Positions 25,088-34,850 of a stretch of DNA of 64,000 nt are shown piece by piece; position 1 is the first letter of the stretch, and every line of letters begins with the position of its first letter. The DNA is from Leptospira ainlahdjerensis (GTDB lineage Bacteria > Spirochaetota > Leptospiria > Leptospirales > Leptospiraceae). The notes below the pieces were generated by a model. It worked only from the letters and a program-made list of their open reading frames with translations. It did not search any database and was not told the origin of the DNA. Position numbers and translations under genes: made by a program. Location: the NCBI RefSeq assembly GCF_016919175.1, contig NZ_JAFFPU010000075.1:248001-312000 (forward strand), read 5' to 3'.

Positions 25088-25504
25088 ATGAGTAAGATTG
25101 ATTTTGATAAAATTGAAGTCGGATACGAACTTCCTCCTCTCAAAACAGACGTGATCACACACGCGAACCTTGTGCGTTATGCGGGAGCTTCCGGAGATTT
25201 TAATCCGATCCACAACGATCCCGACTTCGCGCGTAAGACTGGACTCGACGGAACGATCGCTCACGGAATGTATGTGATGGCACAACTCGGAAGGCTTTGT
25301 ACTTCTTGGGCGGATCAAAAACAAATCCGCGAATTCGGAGTTACGTTTAAGAATATGACCAAACCGGGACAAAAACTCACCTGCACCGGAAAGGTAAAAA
25401 GGAAGAAGGAAGAAAACGGCGAAAAACTGATTACCGTTTCTTTAGAAGCCGCCGACGATTCCGGAGAAGTAAAATGCTCCGGCGAACTGGTCGTTGTCGC
25501 TTAA
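25088..25504 (+). CDS. MaoC-like dehydratase, HadB-type subunit
   Basis: A 138-residue hot-dog protein with the hydratase-2 signature YAGASGDFNPIHNDPDFAR, in which Asp and His of GDFNPIH are the catalytic pair, followed by GTIAHGMYVMAQLGRL. It is the catalytic partner of the preceding HadA-like protein, starting one base after its stop. The pair is expected to act on (R)-3-hydroxyacyl thioesters in the cytoplasm. The following gene is convergent and overlaps its stop region by four bases. Confidence 0.87.
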   Translation: MSKIDFDKIEVGYELPPLKTDVITHANLVRYAGASGDFNPIHNDPDFARKTGLDGTIAHGMYVMAQLGRLCTSWADQKQIREFGVTFKNMTKPGQKLTCTGKVKRKKEENGEKLITVSLEAADDSGEVKCSGELVVVA

Positions 25505-27600
25505 CCTTTTTTTGTAGAATACGATTCCACGGCTATGACGGTGATATCGTCGTAGCGTGGATTGTCTCCTCTCGTCAGTTCCTCGATTTTTATGATCTCT
25601 TGAATCAAAGTATTCAGACTATTCTCTCTTCCTTCGTGAAGACATTTCGTAATCAATTCCATATTGTATTGTTTCGTATTTAAGGAATCCTTCATACGAT
25701 TCTCGATCAATCCGTCAGAAAAAAGGAGAAGACGGGATCCAGTCGGAAATGAAATCGTGTTGGACGCAATTTCGAGAGATTCAAAAAGTCCTAAAATCGG
25801 CCCCGTTTTATGAATCAAAGACGGAAATTCATTCGGTCTTTGAAGAATTTGATCGGGATGTCCCGCAGAAGCGTACGTAAATTCCTCTTTTTCGATCTCG
25901 ATGTCTCCGATCAAACAAGGAAAGATACTTTCCAAAGAATCGAATTTTTTCAAAAATCGAAAATTCAATTCTTTGAGAATCTGGGCCGGATTCTCCAAAT
26001 TCTTGAGTTCTTCATATTCCGTTTTTAAAGCCATCGTCATCAAGGACGCTTGCACGCCGTGACCGACCGCGTCCGCGATCATCACTCGAATTTTTCCGGG
26101 AAGAATTTCGGAGACGTCCAAAAAGTCCCCGCCCACTTTTTCAAGCGGCATGTATTCGTAAAAAAATCGAATTCCCGATATCGTTCGATCCAGCGGCGTT
26201 AGTATCTTTCTCTGAACGTTTTGGGCGATTTCCAATTCCCGGTTGATCTGAACGATGTTGTCGTTGAGGACTCTGGTTCGATCTTCGATCTTTTGTACGA
26301 GTTGTTCCTTCATCTCGAACAATTCTAAGTTGGAAGTCCTTAAGTTGAGCGCTAATTCCCTTGTTTCCGCAAATTTGCGGGATCTTTCCGATGCCAACAA
26401 AAGCGATTGTAAAAAGACGAAAAACACGAGTGCGTAGTGCGAAGTTTGAATACTTCCCGTTTTTAAAACACGGGCGTAAAATAAATCCACCAACACCGCG
26501 ATGAACAAAATTCCGGAACCATACAAGATATAAGTGTAGTTTCTCTCTTTGTCGAAGTCGATTTTTAGAATCGTATAAAAAAGATAGAAGATCGTAAGAA
26601 GAATGAAGTAGTGATAGATCGAAATATTCTGATTATTGAATTGCATATCTCCGAACAAAGTTACGATCGAAAATAAGATCGAAAAGATGACCCCGGCATT
26701 GATGTATTTTCGATTTACATAGGGAGCAAAGACTGAGCTAAAAAATAATAAGAAGAATGGAACACTCACCGACAAAGTTAGGTGGTTGATTTTATTGATC
26801 CAAGACCAAGGAACTTCCGGAAAAAAAAGCATTACAATTTTTGAATTGATCAAGGAGGTTCTAATACAAATCACCAAGCTGTACATTCCGAAATACAAAG
26901 GGGAAACGCTACTTCTCAGATAAAGATACTGGAAGATATGATAGATCCCCATAATCAAAAGACTACTGAAGGAGAAAATATCGAAGAAAAGAGTAATCGC
27001 CTTGGAAACGCTTGCGGACTCCGCCGGACCGATCGACACAGGGAGTAAGATTCCGGGCAAAGTAGAAGTAAAATTGGAGATAAAAATTTCGATCTGAGCC
27101 TCGCCTTCTTCGGCCGCGAATAGGAAGTCTCTGGGTTCGATTCTTGGAACGGTGGTCTCAGCGGTCAGACCCGGAACTCCGCCTTCTCCGATCAGTTGTC
27201 CATTGATCTTAACGCGGTATGCCGAAGAAACACTCCCTAAGGAAACCGAAAGAATCTTATGCTTCCATACATCGGGAAGAAAAACTTTGAGCCGATAAGT
27301 TGCATAACCAAATTTCGGAAAGGCTTGGTGATTTTTGCTCTCGTTCGTCCAAGAACCCGGAACGCTAATAAATCCTATAGAACGATTTTCTATCTGATCG
27401 TCGGGTTCTTGAAGCCAATTGAATTCCCATTCTCCATTGAGTTTGGTCATCCCGAAATCCGGATCTTGGATTCCTCTCAAATCGATTTTACCTTGGTAAG
27501 CCTTAAGTCCGTCCCCGGCCTGCCAGGGGGAAGAGATCATTACCAAAATAATCAAGGCGAACGGACCAATTAGGAAAAAAAATATTTTTGAAAATTGCAT
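25501..27600 (-). CDS. 7TMR-DISM receptor with SpoIIE/PP2C phosphatase
   Basis: A 699-residue membrane signalling protein. Order: N-terminal membrane helix (1-27), an extracytoplasmic beta-sandwich of the 7TMR-DISMED2/glycoside-hydrolase-like type (about 40-190, with SVSLGSVSSAYRVKINGQLIGEGG), seven membrane helices (about 200-400), a coiled coil (about 405-470), and a C-terminal SpoIIE/RsbU-type serine phosphatase. Metal-binding Asp motifs are present: EKVGGDFLDV, MIADAVGHGVQASLM, LLLFSDGLIENR and RYDDITVIAVE. Such proteins dephosphorylate STAS anti-anti-sigma factors in response to an outside ligand, probably a carbohydrate or lipid. A STAS gene lies at 49369 and a related phosphatase at 38609. 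Transcribed alone. Confidence 0.9.
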   Translation of the reverse strand: MQFSKIFFFLIGPFALIILVMISSPWQAGDGLKAYQGKIDLRGIQDPDFGMTKLNGEWEFNWLQEPDDQIENRSIGFISVPGSWTNESKNHQAFPKFGYATYRLKVFLPDVWKHKILSVSLGSVSSAYRVKINGQLIGEGGVPGLTAETTVPRIEPRDFLFAAEEGEAQIEIFISNFTSTLPGILLPVSIGPAESASVSKAITLFFDIFSFSSLLIMGIYHIFQYLYLRSSVSPLYFGMYSLVICIRTSLINSKIVMLFFPEVPWSWINKINHLTLSVSVPFFLLFFSSVFAPYVNRKYINAGVIFSILFSIVTLFGDMQFNNQNISIYHYFILLTIFYLFYTILKIDFDKERNYTYILYGSGILFIAVLVDLFYARVLKTGSIQTSHYALVFFVFLQSLLLASERSRKFAETRELALNLRTSNLELFEMKEQLVQKIEDRTRVLNDNIVQINRELEIAQNVQRKILTPLDRTISGIRFFYEYMPLEKVGGDFLDVSEILPGKIRVMIADAVGHGVQASLMTMALKTEYEELKNLENPAQILKELNFRFLKKFDSLESIFPCLIGDIEIEKEEFTYASAGHPDQILQRPNEFPSLIHKTGPILGLFESLEIASNTISFPTGSRLLLFSDGLIENRMKDSLNTKQYNMELITKCLHEGRENSLNTLIQEIIKIEELTRGDNPRYDDITVIAVESYSTKKG

Positions 27601-27757
27601 CTCGAATTTAGATCCGTTCCGAATTAAAGTTGAAATTCAATTGATGGTCGTCAATTGCATATAACAACTGACGGAATATTAAACGTAAAAAATTTCTATC
27701 TGACTGGATCTTTTTCATTTTTTCAAAGAATCTTATATAAAAAAAGCGGGGAACCCA

Positions 27758-28645
27758 TTGAAAAAGGACAAAAAAAGAATCGTAGGATTGGCTTTAGGAA
27801 GCGGTTCGGCCCGAGGTTGGTCGCATATCGGCGTTATACGAGTCTTGGAATCCTACGGTTGGAAGCCCGATATTATCTGTGGAACCTCGATCGGTTCGAT
27901 CGTAGGAGCTTTTTACGCAGCAGGCAAACTCGATCGTCTGGAAGAATGGGTTCAAACCTTAGAATGGAAAGATATTTTAGGATTTATGGACATATCTTTC
28001 GGAGGGGGGCTGATCAGCGGCAAAAAACTTTTCGATTTTTTTGAAAAAGAATTCAAGAACCTCAACTTCGAACATCTCGAAAAAAAGTTCGGCGCAATCG
28101 CAACCGACATAGACAACGGAGCGGAGATTTGGTTGCGAGAAGGCTCAGTTCCACAAGCAGTTCGGGCTTCCATTTCTCTCCCTGGAATTTTTTCTCCCGT
28201 AAAATTAGGTGAACGTTGGCTCGTGGACGGAGGTCTTGTCAATCCGGTTCCCGTTTCTCTCTGTAAGGCGATGGGTGCGGAATTCGTAATCGCCGTCGAT
28301 CTCAACCAAGATCTTCTAGATCGAAAGGATTCTCCGGAGGAAGTAAGCGAAAAAGAAAACGATCGAAAATCGTTCCTTTCACGTTTTTGGGGAAAGGATT
28401 TGGATGAGAATCTCCAAAAAGAAAAGGATGAAAAACCGGGAATGATCGAAGTAATGTCGAAGAGTGTCAACGTTATGCAAATCCGAATCACTCGGAGTAG
28501 AATGGCCGGAGACCCGCCGGATCTAATCATCGCGCCGAGACTTAGAAACATAGGTCTTATGGAATTTCATAGAGCGAAAGAATGTATCGAAGAGGGAAAA
28601 AAATCAGCTGAATTGGTCGCAAGCTTTCTGGAAAACCAGCTTTGA
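27758..28645 (+). CDS. Patatin-like phospholipase, RssA group
   Basis: A 295-residue patatin-domain lipid acyl hydrolase. It has the oxyanion-hole LALGSGSARGWSHIGV, the nucleophile elbow GTSIGS with Ser44, and the catalytic Asp157 in LVDGGLVNPVP, so the Ser-Asp dyad is complete. The RssA/YchK-like bacterial group is cytoplasmic or membrane-associated. A short charged insert (residues 185-225, rich in Lys, Glu and Asp) precedes the C-terminal helices. The start is a TTG with a GCGGGGA stretch a few bases upstream; no ATG lies near the N terminus. The gene after it begins beyond a composite repeat. Confidence 0.88.
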   Translation: MKKDKKRIVGLALGSGSARGWSHIGVIRVLESYGWKPDIICGTSIGSIVGAFYAAGKLDRLEEWVQTLEWKDILGFMDISFGGGLISGKKLFDFFEKEFKNLNFEHLEKKFGAIATDIDNGAEIWLREGSVPQAVRASISLPGIFSPVKLGERWLVDGGLVNPVPVSLCKAMGAEFVIAVDLNQDLLDRKDSPEEVSEKENDRKSFLSRFWGKDLDENLQKEKDEKPGMIEVMSKSVNVMQIRITRSRMAGDPPDLIIAPRLRNIGLMEFHRAKECIEEGKKSAELVASFLENQL

Positions 28646-28867
28646 TTCAGATTTCAAAATCAGAATGAATCGAACGTTCTTTGAAAAAAGATATTTTGTA
28701 GTTCTTTCCGGATTGCTTTAATCGAACGATCTTAGAATCTTTCTGTGCAAGTGGAGAACCGTCGATATTTTTTGCGAAGATCCGGAGGAGTTTCGATTTC
28801 CGTAGAAAATCTTTCCATCCGGTTCGGAAGCGATTTGGAATCAAGGGACTGACAATGAAGCCTGTAT

Positions 28868-29028
28868 GTGGGAGTTCCTAGAAAGGGGAGATTTTCCTTG
28901 CAAAATAATGATTTTCTGATAGAGAAAAGTCACCCGGGGGTTTTCCCGCCACCCACCCCTCCACCCAAGATCAGGGTGGGGCGCGCGACTTTCACGGAAA
29001 AATCTGTCGTTGTTACGACAGATTTTCC
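28868..29028. repeat. GC-rich composite repeat, copy A
   Basis: Begins with the GGGAGTTCCTA element, then TTGCAAAATAATGATTTTCTGATAG-like sequence, the TTTTCCCGCCACC block, a CCACCC/GGGTGG hairpin (about 28971-28980 on the right arm) and a final hairpin (AAAATCTGTCGT with ACGACAGATTTT, 28999-29026). Two more copies lie at 45016 and 45186. It separates the patatin and TPR lipoprotein genes. Confidence 0.85.
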
Positions 29029-29092
29029 TTTTGATTCAACTTTTTTTACATGGAAGGATACACTTCCTCGAGGAATGGATTTTTATACGCTT

Positions 29093-29884
29093 ATGAAAAA
29101 AAAAATTTCGAACTTTAGAACTCTTCTTAGTTTCGCTTGGATCGCGATTTCATTATTCTTCTTCCTTGCAAACTGTAATAAGAAGGATTCGATTTCCGTT
29201 TTGGAAATCCGAGATCTTACCGAAAAAGACAATCTTGTTGAAGCCCTTCAAAAAGCCGAAGAGAGTTTAAAACAAAAAGGAGATACAGCGGAACTCCTGT
29301 ATGTTCGAGGTTGGATTCGTTATCTCCAAAAAAATCAGGTCGCTGCCGAAAAAGATTTTTCCAAATGTCTTCTCTTAGATCCGAAATCTTTGGATTGCAA
29401 AAGAGGATTGGGACTCGTCTACGAATCGAACAAGGACTACAAAGATGCAGAAAAAATCTTTCAAGAAGCGCTCGTAATCGCAAAGGAAAAAGGTCCGGAC
29501 AGTGAGGCGATTCTTCATGAGAATTTAGGAAGTCTCTATCTTCGTCAGAATTTAAGAAAACAAAGTCTGAGCGAATTTCAAAACTCGATTTCCCTTTCCG
29601 ATAAAGGAGACGCCTATTACGGGTTTAGTTTGTGTTTGATTATGGAAGGAAATTCGGAAGGAGCGATTTCTTCTTTGGAAAAAGGAGTTACCAAAGTTTT
29701 CCGGGGAAGAGCCCTCAAATCGGAATCTCACTTTTTGTTATCTAAATTTTATTTTGAAAAAAGAAAAGATTCGGTCAAAGCGGAAGAAGAAATTAAAAAA
29801 GCGATCGAGATCTTCCCGCTCCACAAAGAATATCTGAATGCTTTACAAACCTACACAAAGGAAAGAATCAAATCCAATCTTTGA
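29093..29884 (+). CDS. TPR-repeat lipoprotein
   Basis: A 263-residue protein with a lipoprotein signal (basic MKKKISN, hydrophobic core, lipobox LANC at about residue 23) followed by several tetratricopeptide repeats, for example [32 protein letters not shown] and YEEA-like AEKIFQEAL units. It is probably a membrane-anchored scaffold in the periplasm or outer membrane. ATG at 29093 was chosen because it gives a normal signal peptide; an ATG at 29075 is also in frame, immediately after GAGGA. Further upstream the frame runs into the composite repeat and is not coding. The stop overlaps the region where the DUF2062 gene begins. Confidence 0.75.
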   Translation: MKKKISNFRTLLSFAWIAISLFFFLANCNKKDSISVLEIRDLTEKDNLVEALQKAEESLKQKGDTAELLYVRGWIRYLQKNQVAAEKDFSKCLLLDPKSLDCKRGLGLVYESNKDYKDAEKIFQEALVIAKEKGPDSEAILHENLGSLYLRQNLRKQSLSEFQNSISLSDKGDAYYGFSLCLIMEGNSEGAISSLEKGVTKVFRGRALKSESHFLLSKFYFEKRKDSVKAEEEIKKAIEIFPLHKEYLNALQTYTKERIKSNL

Positions 29885-29892
29885 TTTCGATC

Positions 29893-30507
29893 ATGATAAA
29901 AGCAGTTTATAGACTTATACACCAACAAATCATCGTTCCTTTTCAACAGTCGCACGCTCCTGTCAAAGAGGTTTGTTTAGGAACTTCGATCGGACTTTTC
30001 TGGTCACTCACACCGCTGATCGGGATTCAAATGTATCTAGGTCTGATCACCTGGGTCGTCCTGCGGCTGGCCGGAATCCGCTTTTATATGCCGATCGCGA
30101 TCGCGATGATTTGGATTACGAATCCCGTAACACTTCCCTTTTTCTATTATATTTTCTATATCACCGGAGCCGGCGCATACAACCTTCTCGGATGGAGTAT
30201 GTCCGTGATCAGCTTTGACCGTATTTTGGCTGTCATCGATCATTCCAGTTCTTTGGAATTATACGAAGGTTTAAAATACTGGAGTATTTTTTTGATAAAC
30301 GATATGGGAGCACCTATGTTTTTAGGAGGATTTTTAATAGGAATCCCCTCCGCAATAGCAGGTTATCCGATCACAAAAACTTTGTTAAACGGATTTAGAG
30401 AAAAACAAGCGGAAAAGGAAGGTCTGACTTTGAAAGAATGGGAACAAAAATACGTCCGGAAAGAAACTGATAAGACTAAATCAATTTGGAATATTCTAAA
30501 AAACTAA
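29893..30507 (+). CDS. DUF2062 membrane protein
   Basis: A membrane protein of the DUF2062 family (204 residues from this ATG). The N-terminal half has the family pattern: [25 protein letters not shown], then [18 protein letters not shown], then more hydrophobic segments with [20 protein letters not shown], and a charged tail. The function is unknown; related domains are sometimes fused to glycosyltransferases. A TTG at 29881, overlapping the stop of the TPR lipoprotein gene, is an alternative start, so the two genes are likely one operon. It overlaps the convergent panE-like gene by four bases at the stop codons. Confidence 0.8.
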   Translation: MIKAVYRLIHQQIIVPFQQSHAPVKEVCLGTSIGLFWSLTPLIGIQMYLGLITWVVLRLAGIRFYMPIAIAMIWITNPVTLPFFYYIFYITGAGAYNLLGWSMSVISFDRILAVIDHSSSLELYEGLKYWSIFLINDMGAPMFLGGFLIGIPSAIAGYPITKTLLNGFREKQAEKEGLTLKEWEQKYVRKETDKTKSIWNILKN

Positions 30508-31559
30508 TCCAATACAATTTTCATTTTTTTCGCCAATTCTTCCGGGCTCAAATTCAAAACGTTAGAATTTGTTTCCGCCTCTTTGATCAAACGAACGATT
30601 TCACGATTGAGCGGTGCTGGATGACCCATAACGTCCGCGAGTTTGATCACTTCTCCGTTTAGAGAATCGATTTCCGTCGGCCTTTTATGAATCAAATCTT
30701 CCCACATGGAGGAACGTGCCTGAGGATCGATTTTCACCATTCCGGATGCGATTCTAAAAAAAAGAAAATCCGGAAGATTCAGAATGTAAGGAGCCAGCGT
30801 CGGAATCATCTTTCCGGAACGAACCGGACGAATTTCGGCGAGTCTGAGAATTTCAAGAGATTCTTTCATAAGTTTGGAAAGAATTTTCCTATAACCGGGT
30901 TTTGAAATTTCGGTTTTCAGGGTCAGCCCTGATAAGGCATTCAAAGAATTATTCAAGTTAAAGATCAATTTTCCCCAAAGGACACCCCCGATATTTTTAT
31001 GAGAGTTTGCAAAAAGACCGGCGCGGTTTAAAATAGAAACGATGGAACGTCCGGAGCGAGAGTATTCGACTACGAGATTTCCGCTGGTCCCTTGGTGAAA
31101 GTGGCCGTTTCCTTTGGAAACGACATTAAAAGGAACCATTCCCGCCAAAACCTCCACAGGAAGATTTTTTAAACCTTCTCTGAGAACCTCCGCGTTTCTA
31201 ACCCCGTTTTGAAAACTGATTACGAGCGGAAGCGCGTTGGAAACCGAATGTTTTTTCTGTCTTTTTTCAAGAATTCCACCCAGCTCCTGCGCGAGATCCT
31301 TTGTGTCCCTCGATTTAACGGTGACAAAAAAAACATCAGCATCGGAAACTCCCTGAAGAGACGTCGTATAGGAAATAGAATCCGCCGAAACGAGTATTTC
31401 ACTACCAGTAAAGTCCGTGATTTTGGCTCCGAAAGTTTTCAATTCATTTTGAATTCTTTCTCTACCATAAAAAATTACTGAATTACCTGCGGCTAACAAT
31501 TTACATCCGAGATAAGTTCCGATACTTCCGGAGCCTAAAATTGCAAACGAAGGTTTCAT
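30504..31559 (-). CDS. 2-dehydropantoate 2-reductase family protein
   Basis: A 351-residue ketopantoate reductase (ApbA/PanE type), which reduces 2-dehydropantoate to pantoate with NADPH in pantothenate and CoA synthesis. The Rossmann motif [14 protein letters not shown] is at the N terminus, followed by VTVKSRDT and the long [11 protein letters not shown] motif. The catalytic lysine is Lys197 in [19 protein letters not shown], and the C-terminal helical domain contains [22 protein letters not shown]. All family landmarks are in order, but several paralogues of this family exist in bacteria and not all act on ketopantoate, so the substrate is probable rather than certain. No other CoA genes are adjacent. 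Confidence 0.82.
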   Translation of the reverse strand: MKPSFAILGSGSIGTYLGCKLLAAGNSVIFYGRERIQNELKTFGAKITDFTGSEILVSADSISYTTSLQGVSDADVFFVTVKSRDTKDLAQELGGILEKRQKKHSVSNALPLVISFQNGVRNAEVLREGLKNLPVEVLAGMVPFNVVSKGNGHFHQGTSGNLVVEYSRSGRSIVSILNRAGLFANSHKNIGGVLWGKLIFNLNNSLNALSGLTLKTEISKPGYRKILSKLMKESLEILRLAEIRPVRSGKMIPTLAPYILNLPDFLFFRIASGMVKIDPQARSSMWEDLIHKRPTEIDSLNGEVIKLADVMGHPAPLNREIVRLIKEAETNSNVLNLSPEELAKKMKIVLD

Positions 31560-31631
31560 AGGGAATGGTATTAAATCGGAACTCGGGAATTAATTCTACA
31601 ACTATTGGTAGTTAGTCGATCAAAAGCGGAG

Positions 31632-31673
31632 AAAAAATAAAAAAAAGGACTCCGCGTTTGAACGCGGAATCCT
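31632..31673 (-). terminator. Terminator of the lipase gene
   Basis: TCCGCGTT (31651-31658) and AACGCGGA (31661-31668), extended by GGA/TCC pairs with a one-base offset. On the minus strand this is followed by a long U-run (A-run on the plus strand at 31632-31646). It lies about 30 bases beyond the lipase stop codon. Confidence 0.85.
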
Positions 31674-31703
31674 ATCTTGCACGGTTACTGGAATTTTAGG
31701 AAA

Positions 31704-32627
31704 CTACTGATTCGCTTTTGCGTTAGAAGCCATAGCGAGGAAATATCCCTCTACGTCATACCAAGTCTGACCGGAAAGGAGAGTGTTAGAAGCCTGAAGG
31801 TGATCCACACCTGTGGTTAAAATTCCGTAAGAAGGTCCACCTTTCCAAGTTCCCCATTTTTGAGAAGTAGCAGGAACGAGACCGTCGTTAGAACCGCCTT
31901 GTCCATTAAAAACTCCACCCGCCCAACATGCCGGATAAAGAATCCCCATCAATGGGTGTTGAATGAGATCCGGAATAGTGATCGTGGACCCGTAAGAATA
32001 GTATTTAACGCCTGCTTTGTCCGGTGTATAACCGTTAAAAGCCGCCATTCCGCTGGTAGTCAAAGAATTCAATGCTTTGATTGCGTCTTGTTGTCCACCA
32101 CCATAAACCAACTGAACCACAACGCCAAGAACCGCAGAAACAAAAGGTTTTGCCCAGCTTGGAATCACGGCGCTTACGATATCTGCGATCGGACTTCCTC
32201 TGTGGGGGGAATTCAGGGAGGTCAGAGTGGAAATTTTTCCGGACATTCCTAAATTGGAAACCATGTAGCGGCTATCCAAACCACCTTGTGAGTGACCGAG
32301 AATGTGAACTTTACTAAAGCCGTTAGCCGCCATGTAAACGTTGATTTTGTCTCTTAACTCCGCGCCTCTTGTTTCATTAGACTGAGCCGCAGTTTTAGTG
32401 GGAGCATAGACGGTCGCACCTTGATTTCTCAAGTAAGTGTCCATTCCACCCCAATAATTTACGATGTTGATAACTCCGCTAGAATCCGCTCCCCAACCGA
32501 ATAATCCGTGGGAAAGAACGATCGGATACGAACCGGATAATGGTTTCGAAGAAGACCCACCACCGGATGCCATTAAAGAACCTGTTAAAAGGAAACTCAT
32601 AAGGATCAATAAGCTTAATTTGCGCAT
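31704..32627 (-). CDS. Secreted triacylglycerol lipase
   Basis: A 307-residue lipase like the Pseudomonas/Burkholderia family I enzymes, which hydrolyse long-chain triacylglycerols outside the cell. The signal peptide is residues 1-20 (MRKLSLLILMSFLLTGSLMA), followed by a Gly/Ser-rich linker. The oxyanion-hole motif PIVLSHGLFGWG, the nucleophile Ser113 in GHSQGG, Asp248 in GSNDGLVP and His276 in VDHLQ form a complete catalytic triad. GAGGT lies seven bases before the chosen ATG; earlier in-frame codons would prevent a normal signal peptide. There is no lipase-specific foldase gene nearby, which some enlarged relatives need. The gene is transcribed alone and ends at a clear terminator. The free fatty acids would feed the beta-oxidation genes seen in this window. 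Confidence 0.9.
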   Translation of the reverse strand: MRKLSLLILMSFLLTGSLMASGGGSSSKPLSGSYPIVLSHGLFGWGADSSGVINIVNYWGGMDTYLRNQGATVYAPTKTAAQSNETRGAELRDKINVYMAANGFSKVHILGHSQGGLDSRYMVSNLGMSGKISTLTSLNSPHRGSPIADIVSAVIPSWAKPFVSAVLGVVVQLVYGGGQQDAIKALNSLTTSGMAAFNGYTPDKAGVKYYSYGSTITIPDLIQHPLMGILYPACWAGGVFNGQGGSNDGLVPATSQKWGTWKGGPSYGILTTGVDHLQASNTLLSGQTWYDVEGYFLAMASNAKANQ

Positions 32628-33033
32628 TTCAATTACCTCAATTCTCTTCACTATTTGTATTTTCTCTTTTTCTAGATTTCGCTTTGGTCTTCTTCGCTTA
32701 TAGTGCTTGTTACACCGAAGTAAGAATTTAAACCCCGCCAAAACTCTGTCAAGAGCATTCGTATAAAAAATATAACTTTTATATAATGAACATTAGTTCA
32801 TTCATTTTTTAATATTTAGGTCGTTTTATAATTTCGCATTTCTCAAGAGATAGCGTAGAGTGGCCAGAATTGCAATTTTTAGCTATTCTATCCATAACGA
32901 TCGATATATTATTTATTATTACAATGAACTATGGAATTCCACAAAATTAAAATGTTTGACTAAAACCTAAAAACGCTTTCGATCCACTGAAAAAGCGCAC
33001 CTAACGTACGCATTGGGGAGAAAATTTTTAAGA
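32628..33033. other. AT-rich intergenic region
   Basis: About 400 bases between the divergent lipase and amidohydrolase genes, holding both promoters. A small dyad TGAAC-ATTA-GTTCA lies at 32787-32800. Nothing else was seen. Confidence 0.5.
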
Positions 33034-34779
33034 ATGAAAACCTATGACTGGATTATAAAAAACGGACTGTTTTTCGACGGAACAGGGGCTCCTCCGGAGA
33101 TTCGTCATCTCGGAATTGCCAATGGACAACTGTTGGAAATCAGCGTTTCTCCCTTGGATGAAAATTCTGCGGAAGCGGTTTGGGATGCGCGAGGTCGTTG
33201 GGTCACGCCAGGATTTATCGATTTTCACACACACTATGACGCCGAGATCGAGGCCGCTCCATCCCTTTCGGAGTCTCTTCGTCACGGAGTTACGACCGTA
33301 ACGCTCGGAAGTTGTTCTCTGAGTCTGGCTTTGGGATCTCCGGAAGATTTGGCGGATATGTTTTCCAGGGTCGAAGCGATTCCCAGAGAACAAGTGCTTC
33401 CGCTTTTACAAAAGAAAAAAACCTGGAATACTCTGAAAGAATATACAGAACACCTAAATCAATTGCCTCTCGGACCCAATGTCACTTCCTTTGTAGGCCA
33501 TTCTTCCATTCGTGCGTATGTGATGGGTCTCGAAAGATCTTTGAGCAAAGGTGTCAAACCCAGTGAGGAAGAAATGGCTCGTATGAAAGCCCTTCTCCAA
33601 GAAGGAATCGACGCGGGTTATCTCGGTCTTTCGATCAATACTCTTCGTTGGGATAAAATGGATGGAACCCGTTTTCGAAGTAAACCTCTTCCTTCCACGT
33701 TCGCCTCTTGGTCCGAGTTTCGAAGTTTCAATCGGATTCTTAGGGAGAATGGAAAAATCTTTCAAGGAGTGCCTAACGTTTCCACCAAAGTGAACGTTAT
33801 CCTTTTCTTCTGGGAAAGCATCGGAGTCTTCCGTAAAAAACTAAAAACTACGATCATCTCTTTGATGGACCCGAGATCCAATCGAACTCTCTATCGACTC
33901 GTGGCCGGACTCGCACGTTTGATCAATCGATTCTTAGGCGCGGACTTTCGCTTCCAAGCCTTACCGGAAATTTTCGATCTTTATGCGGATGGAGTCGACG
34001 TTGTTGTGTTTGAAGAATTCGGAGCCGGCACTGCCGCGATCCATCTCGCCGATCTTGTGGAAAGAAAAAAACTCCTTCTCGACAAAGGATATCGAAAGTG
34101 GTTTCGAAAACAATGGACCAACTTTTTTCTTCCGAGAGTTTTTCACCGCGATTTCAATCAAGCAACCGTCGTGGAATGTCCGGATTCTTCTTTGATCGGT
34201 AAGACGTTTTATCAAATCTCCAAAGAAAGAAAAGAACACGTCGTCGATACGTTTCTCAATCTTTGCGCGGAATACGGAAACGATATCCGATGGTACACGG
34301 TGATCGCCAACGATAGACCCGGACCTTTGAAGTTTATCATCAGTCATCCGGATGTCCTGATCGGTTTTTCGGACGCGGGCGCTCATCTTCGCGGAATGGC
34401 TCATTACAACTTTCCTCTTCGTATGTTACGGCTCGTCAATGATGGAATCCGAGAAGGCAAACCATTCTTAACTTTGGAAAAAGCGATCTGGAGATTAACG
34501 GGTGAAATTGCTGACTGGTTTGGAATCGACGCAGGTCGTCTGGAAAAAGGTTCTCGAGCGGATATCGTAATCTTAAACCCGGAAGGTTTGGACAATTCGG
34601 TCGAAGAAATTCACGAAGCGCCTCTGGAAGAATTGGGTGGAATCGTTCGTTTGGTTCGAAGAAACGACAAGGCCGTAGACGCGGTCTTTATAAACGGAAA
34701 TCTCTGCGTTCAAAACGGAAACGTCTTGGATGACGTTGGAAAGAAAAAAGGTCTGGGAAAATTTTTAGCGGCTCGATGA
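33034..34779 (+). CDS. N-acyl-D-amino-acid deacylase-like amidohydrolase
   Basis: A 581-residue metal-dependent amidohydrolase of the D-aminoacylase group, which removes acyl groups from N-acyl-D-amino acids or related substrates. The N-terminal beta part (YDWIIKNGLFFDGTGAPP) leads to the metal motif FIDFHTHYDAEIE (His65, His67), followed by GVTTVTLGSCSLS and the late metal/catalytic Asp in GFSDAGAHLRGMAHYN. The C-terminal LEKGSRADIVILNPE is typical of the superfamily. The protein is longer than the 480-residue D-aminoacylases, with extra sequence around residues 250-330. GGGGAG lies 13 bases before the ATG; a TTG at 33013 is also in frame. The substrate is uncertain. Confidence 0.82.
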   Translation: MKTYDWIIKNGLFFDGTGAPPEIRHLGIANGQLLEISVSPLDENSAEAVWDARGRWVTPGFIDFHTHYDAEIEAAPSLSESLRHGVTTVTLGSCSLSLALGSPEDLADMFSRVEAIPREQVLPLLQKKKTWNTLKEYTEHLNQLPLGPNVTSFVGHSSIRAYVMGLERSLSKGVKPSEEEMARMKALLQEGIDAGYLGLSINTLRWDKMDGTRFRSKPLPSTFASWSEFRSFNRILRENGKIFQGVPNVSTKVNVILFFWESIGVFRKKLKTTIISLMDPRSNRTLYRLVAGLARLINRFLGADFRFQALPEIFDLYADGVDVVVFEEFGAGTAAIHLADLVERKKLLLDKGYRKWFRKQWTNFFLPRVFHRDFNQATVVECPDSSLIGKTFYQISKERKEHVVDTFLNLCAEYGNDIRWYTVIANDRPGPLKFIISHPDVLIGFSDAGAHLRGMAHYNFPLRMLRLVNDGIREGKPFLTLEKAIWRLTGEIADWFGIDAGRLEKGSRADIVILNPEGLDNSVEEIHEAPLEELGGIVRLVRRNDKAVDAVFINGNLCVQNGNVLDDVGKKKGLGKFLAAR

Positions 34780-34850
34780 TTTGATTTATATCAAGAATCC
34801 TTAGAAATATTCTGATTGTTTTTTTCCATTTCGAAAGCGTCCCTTAAGCA

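Noticed and set aside
27952..28551. A 199-codon minus-strand frame opposite the patatin gene
   Set aside because: Antisense shadow of an intact patatin with both catalytic residues.
32787..32800. TGAACATTAGTTCA dyad as a specific operator
   Set aside because: The arms are only five bases and lie midway between divergent genes with no regulator gene nearby, so no protein can be assigned.
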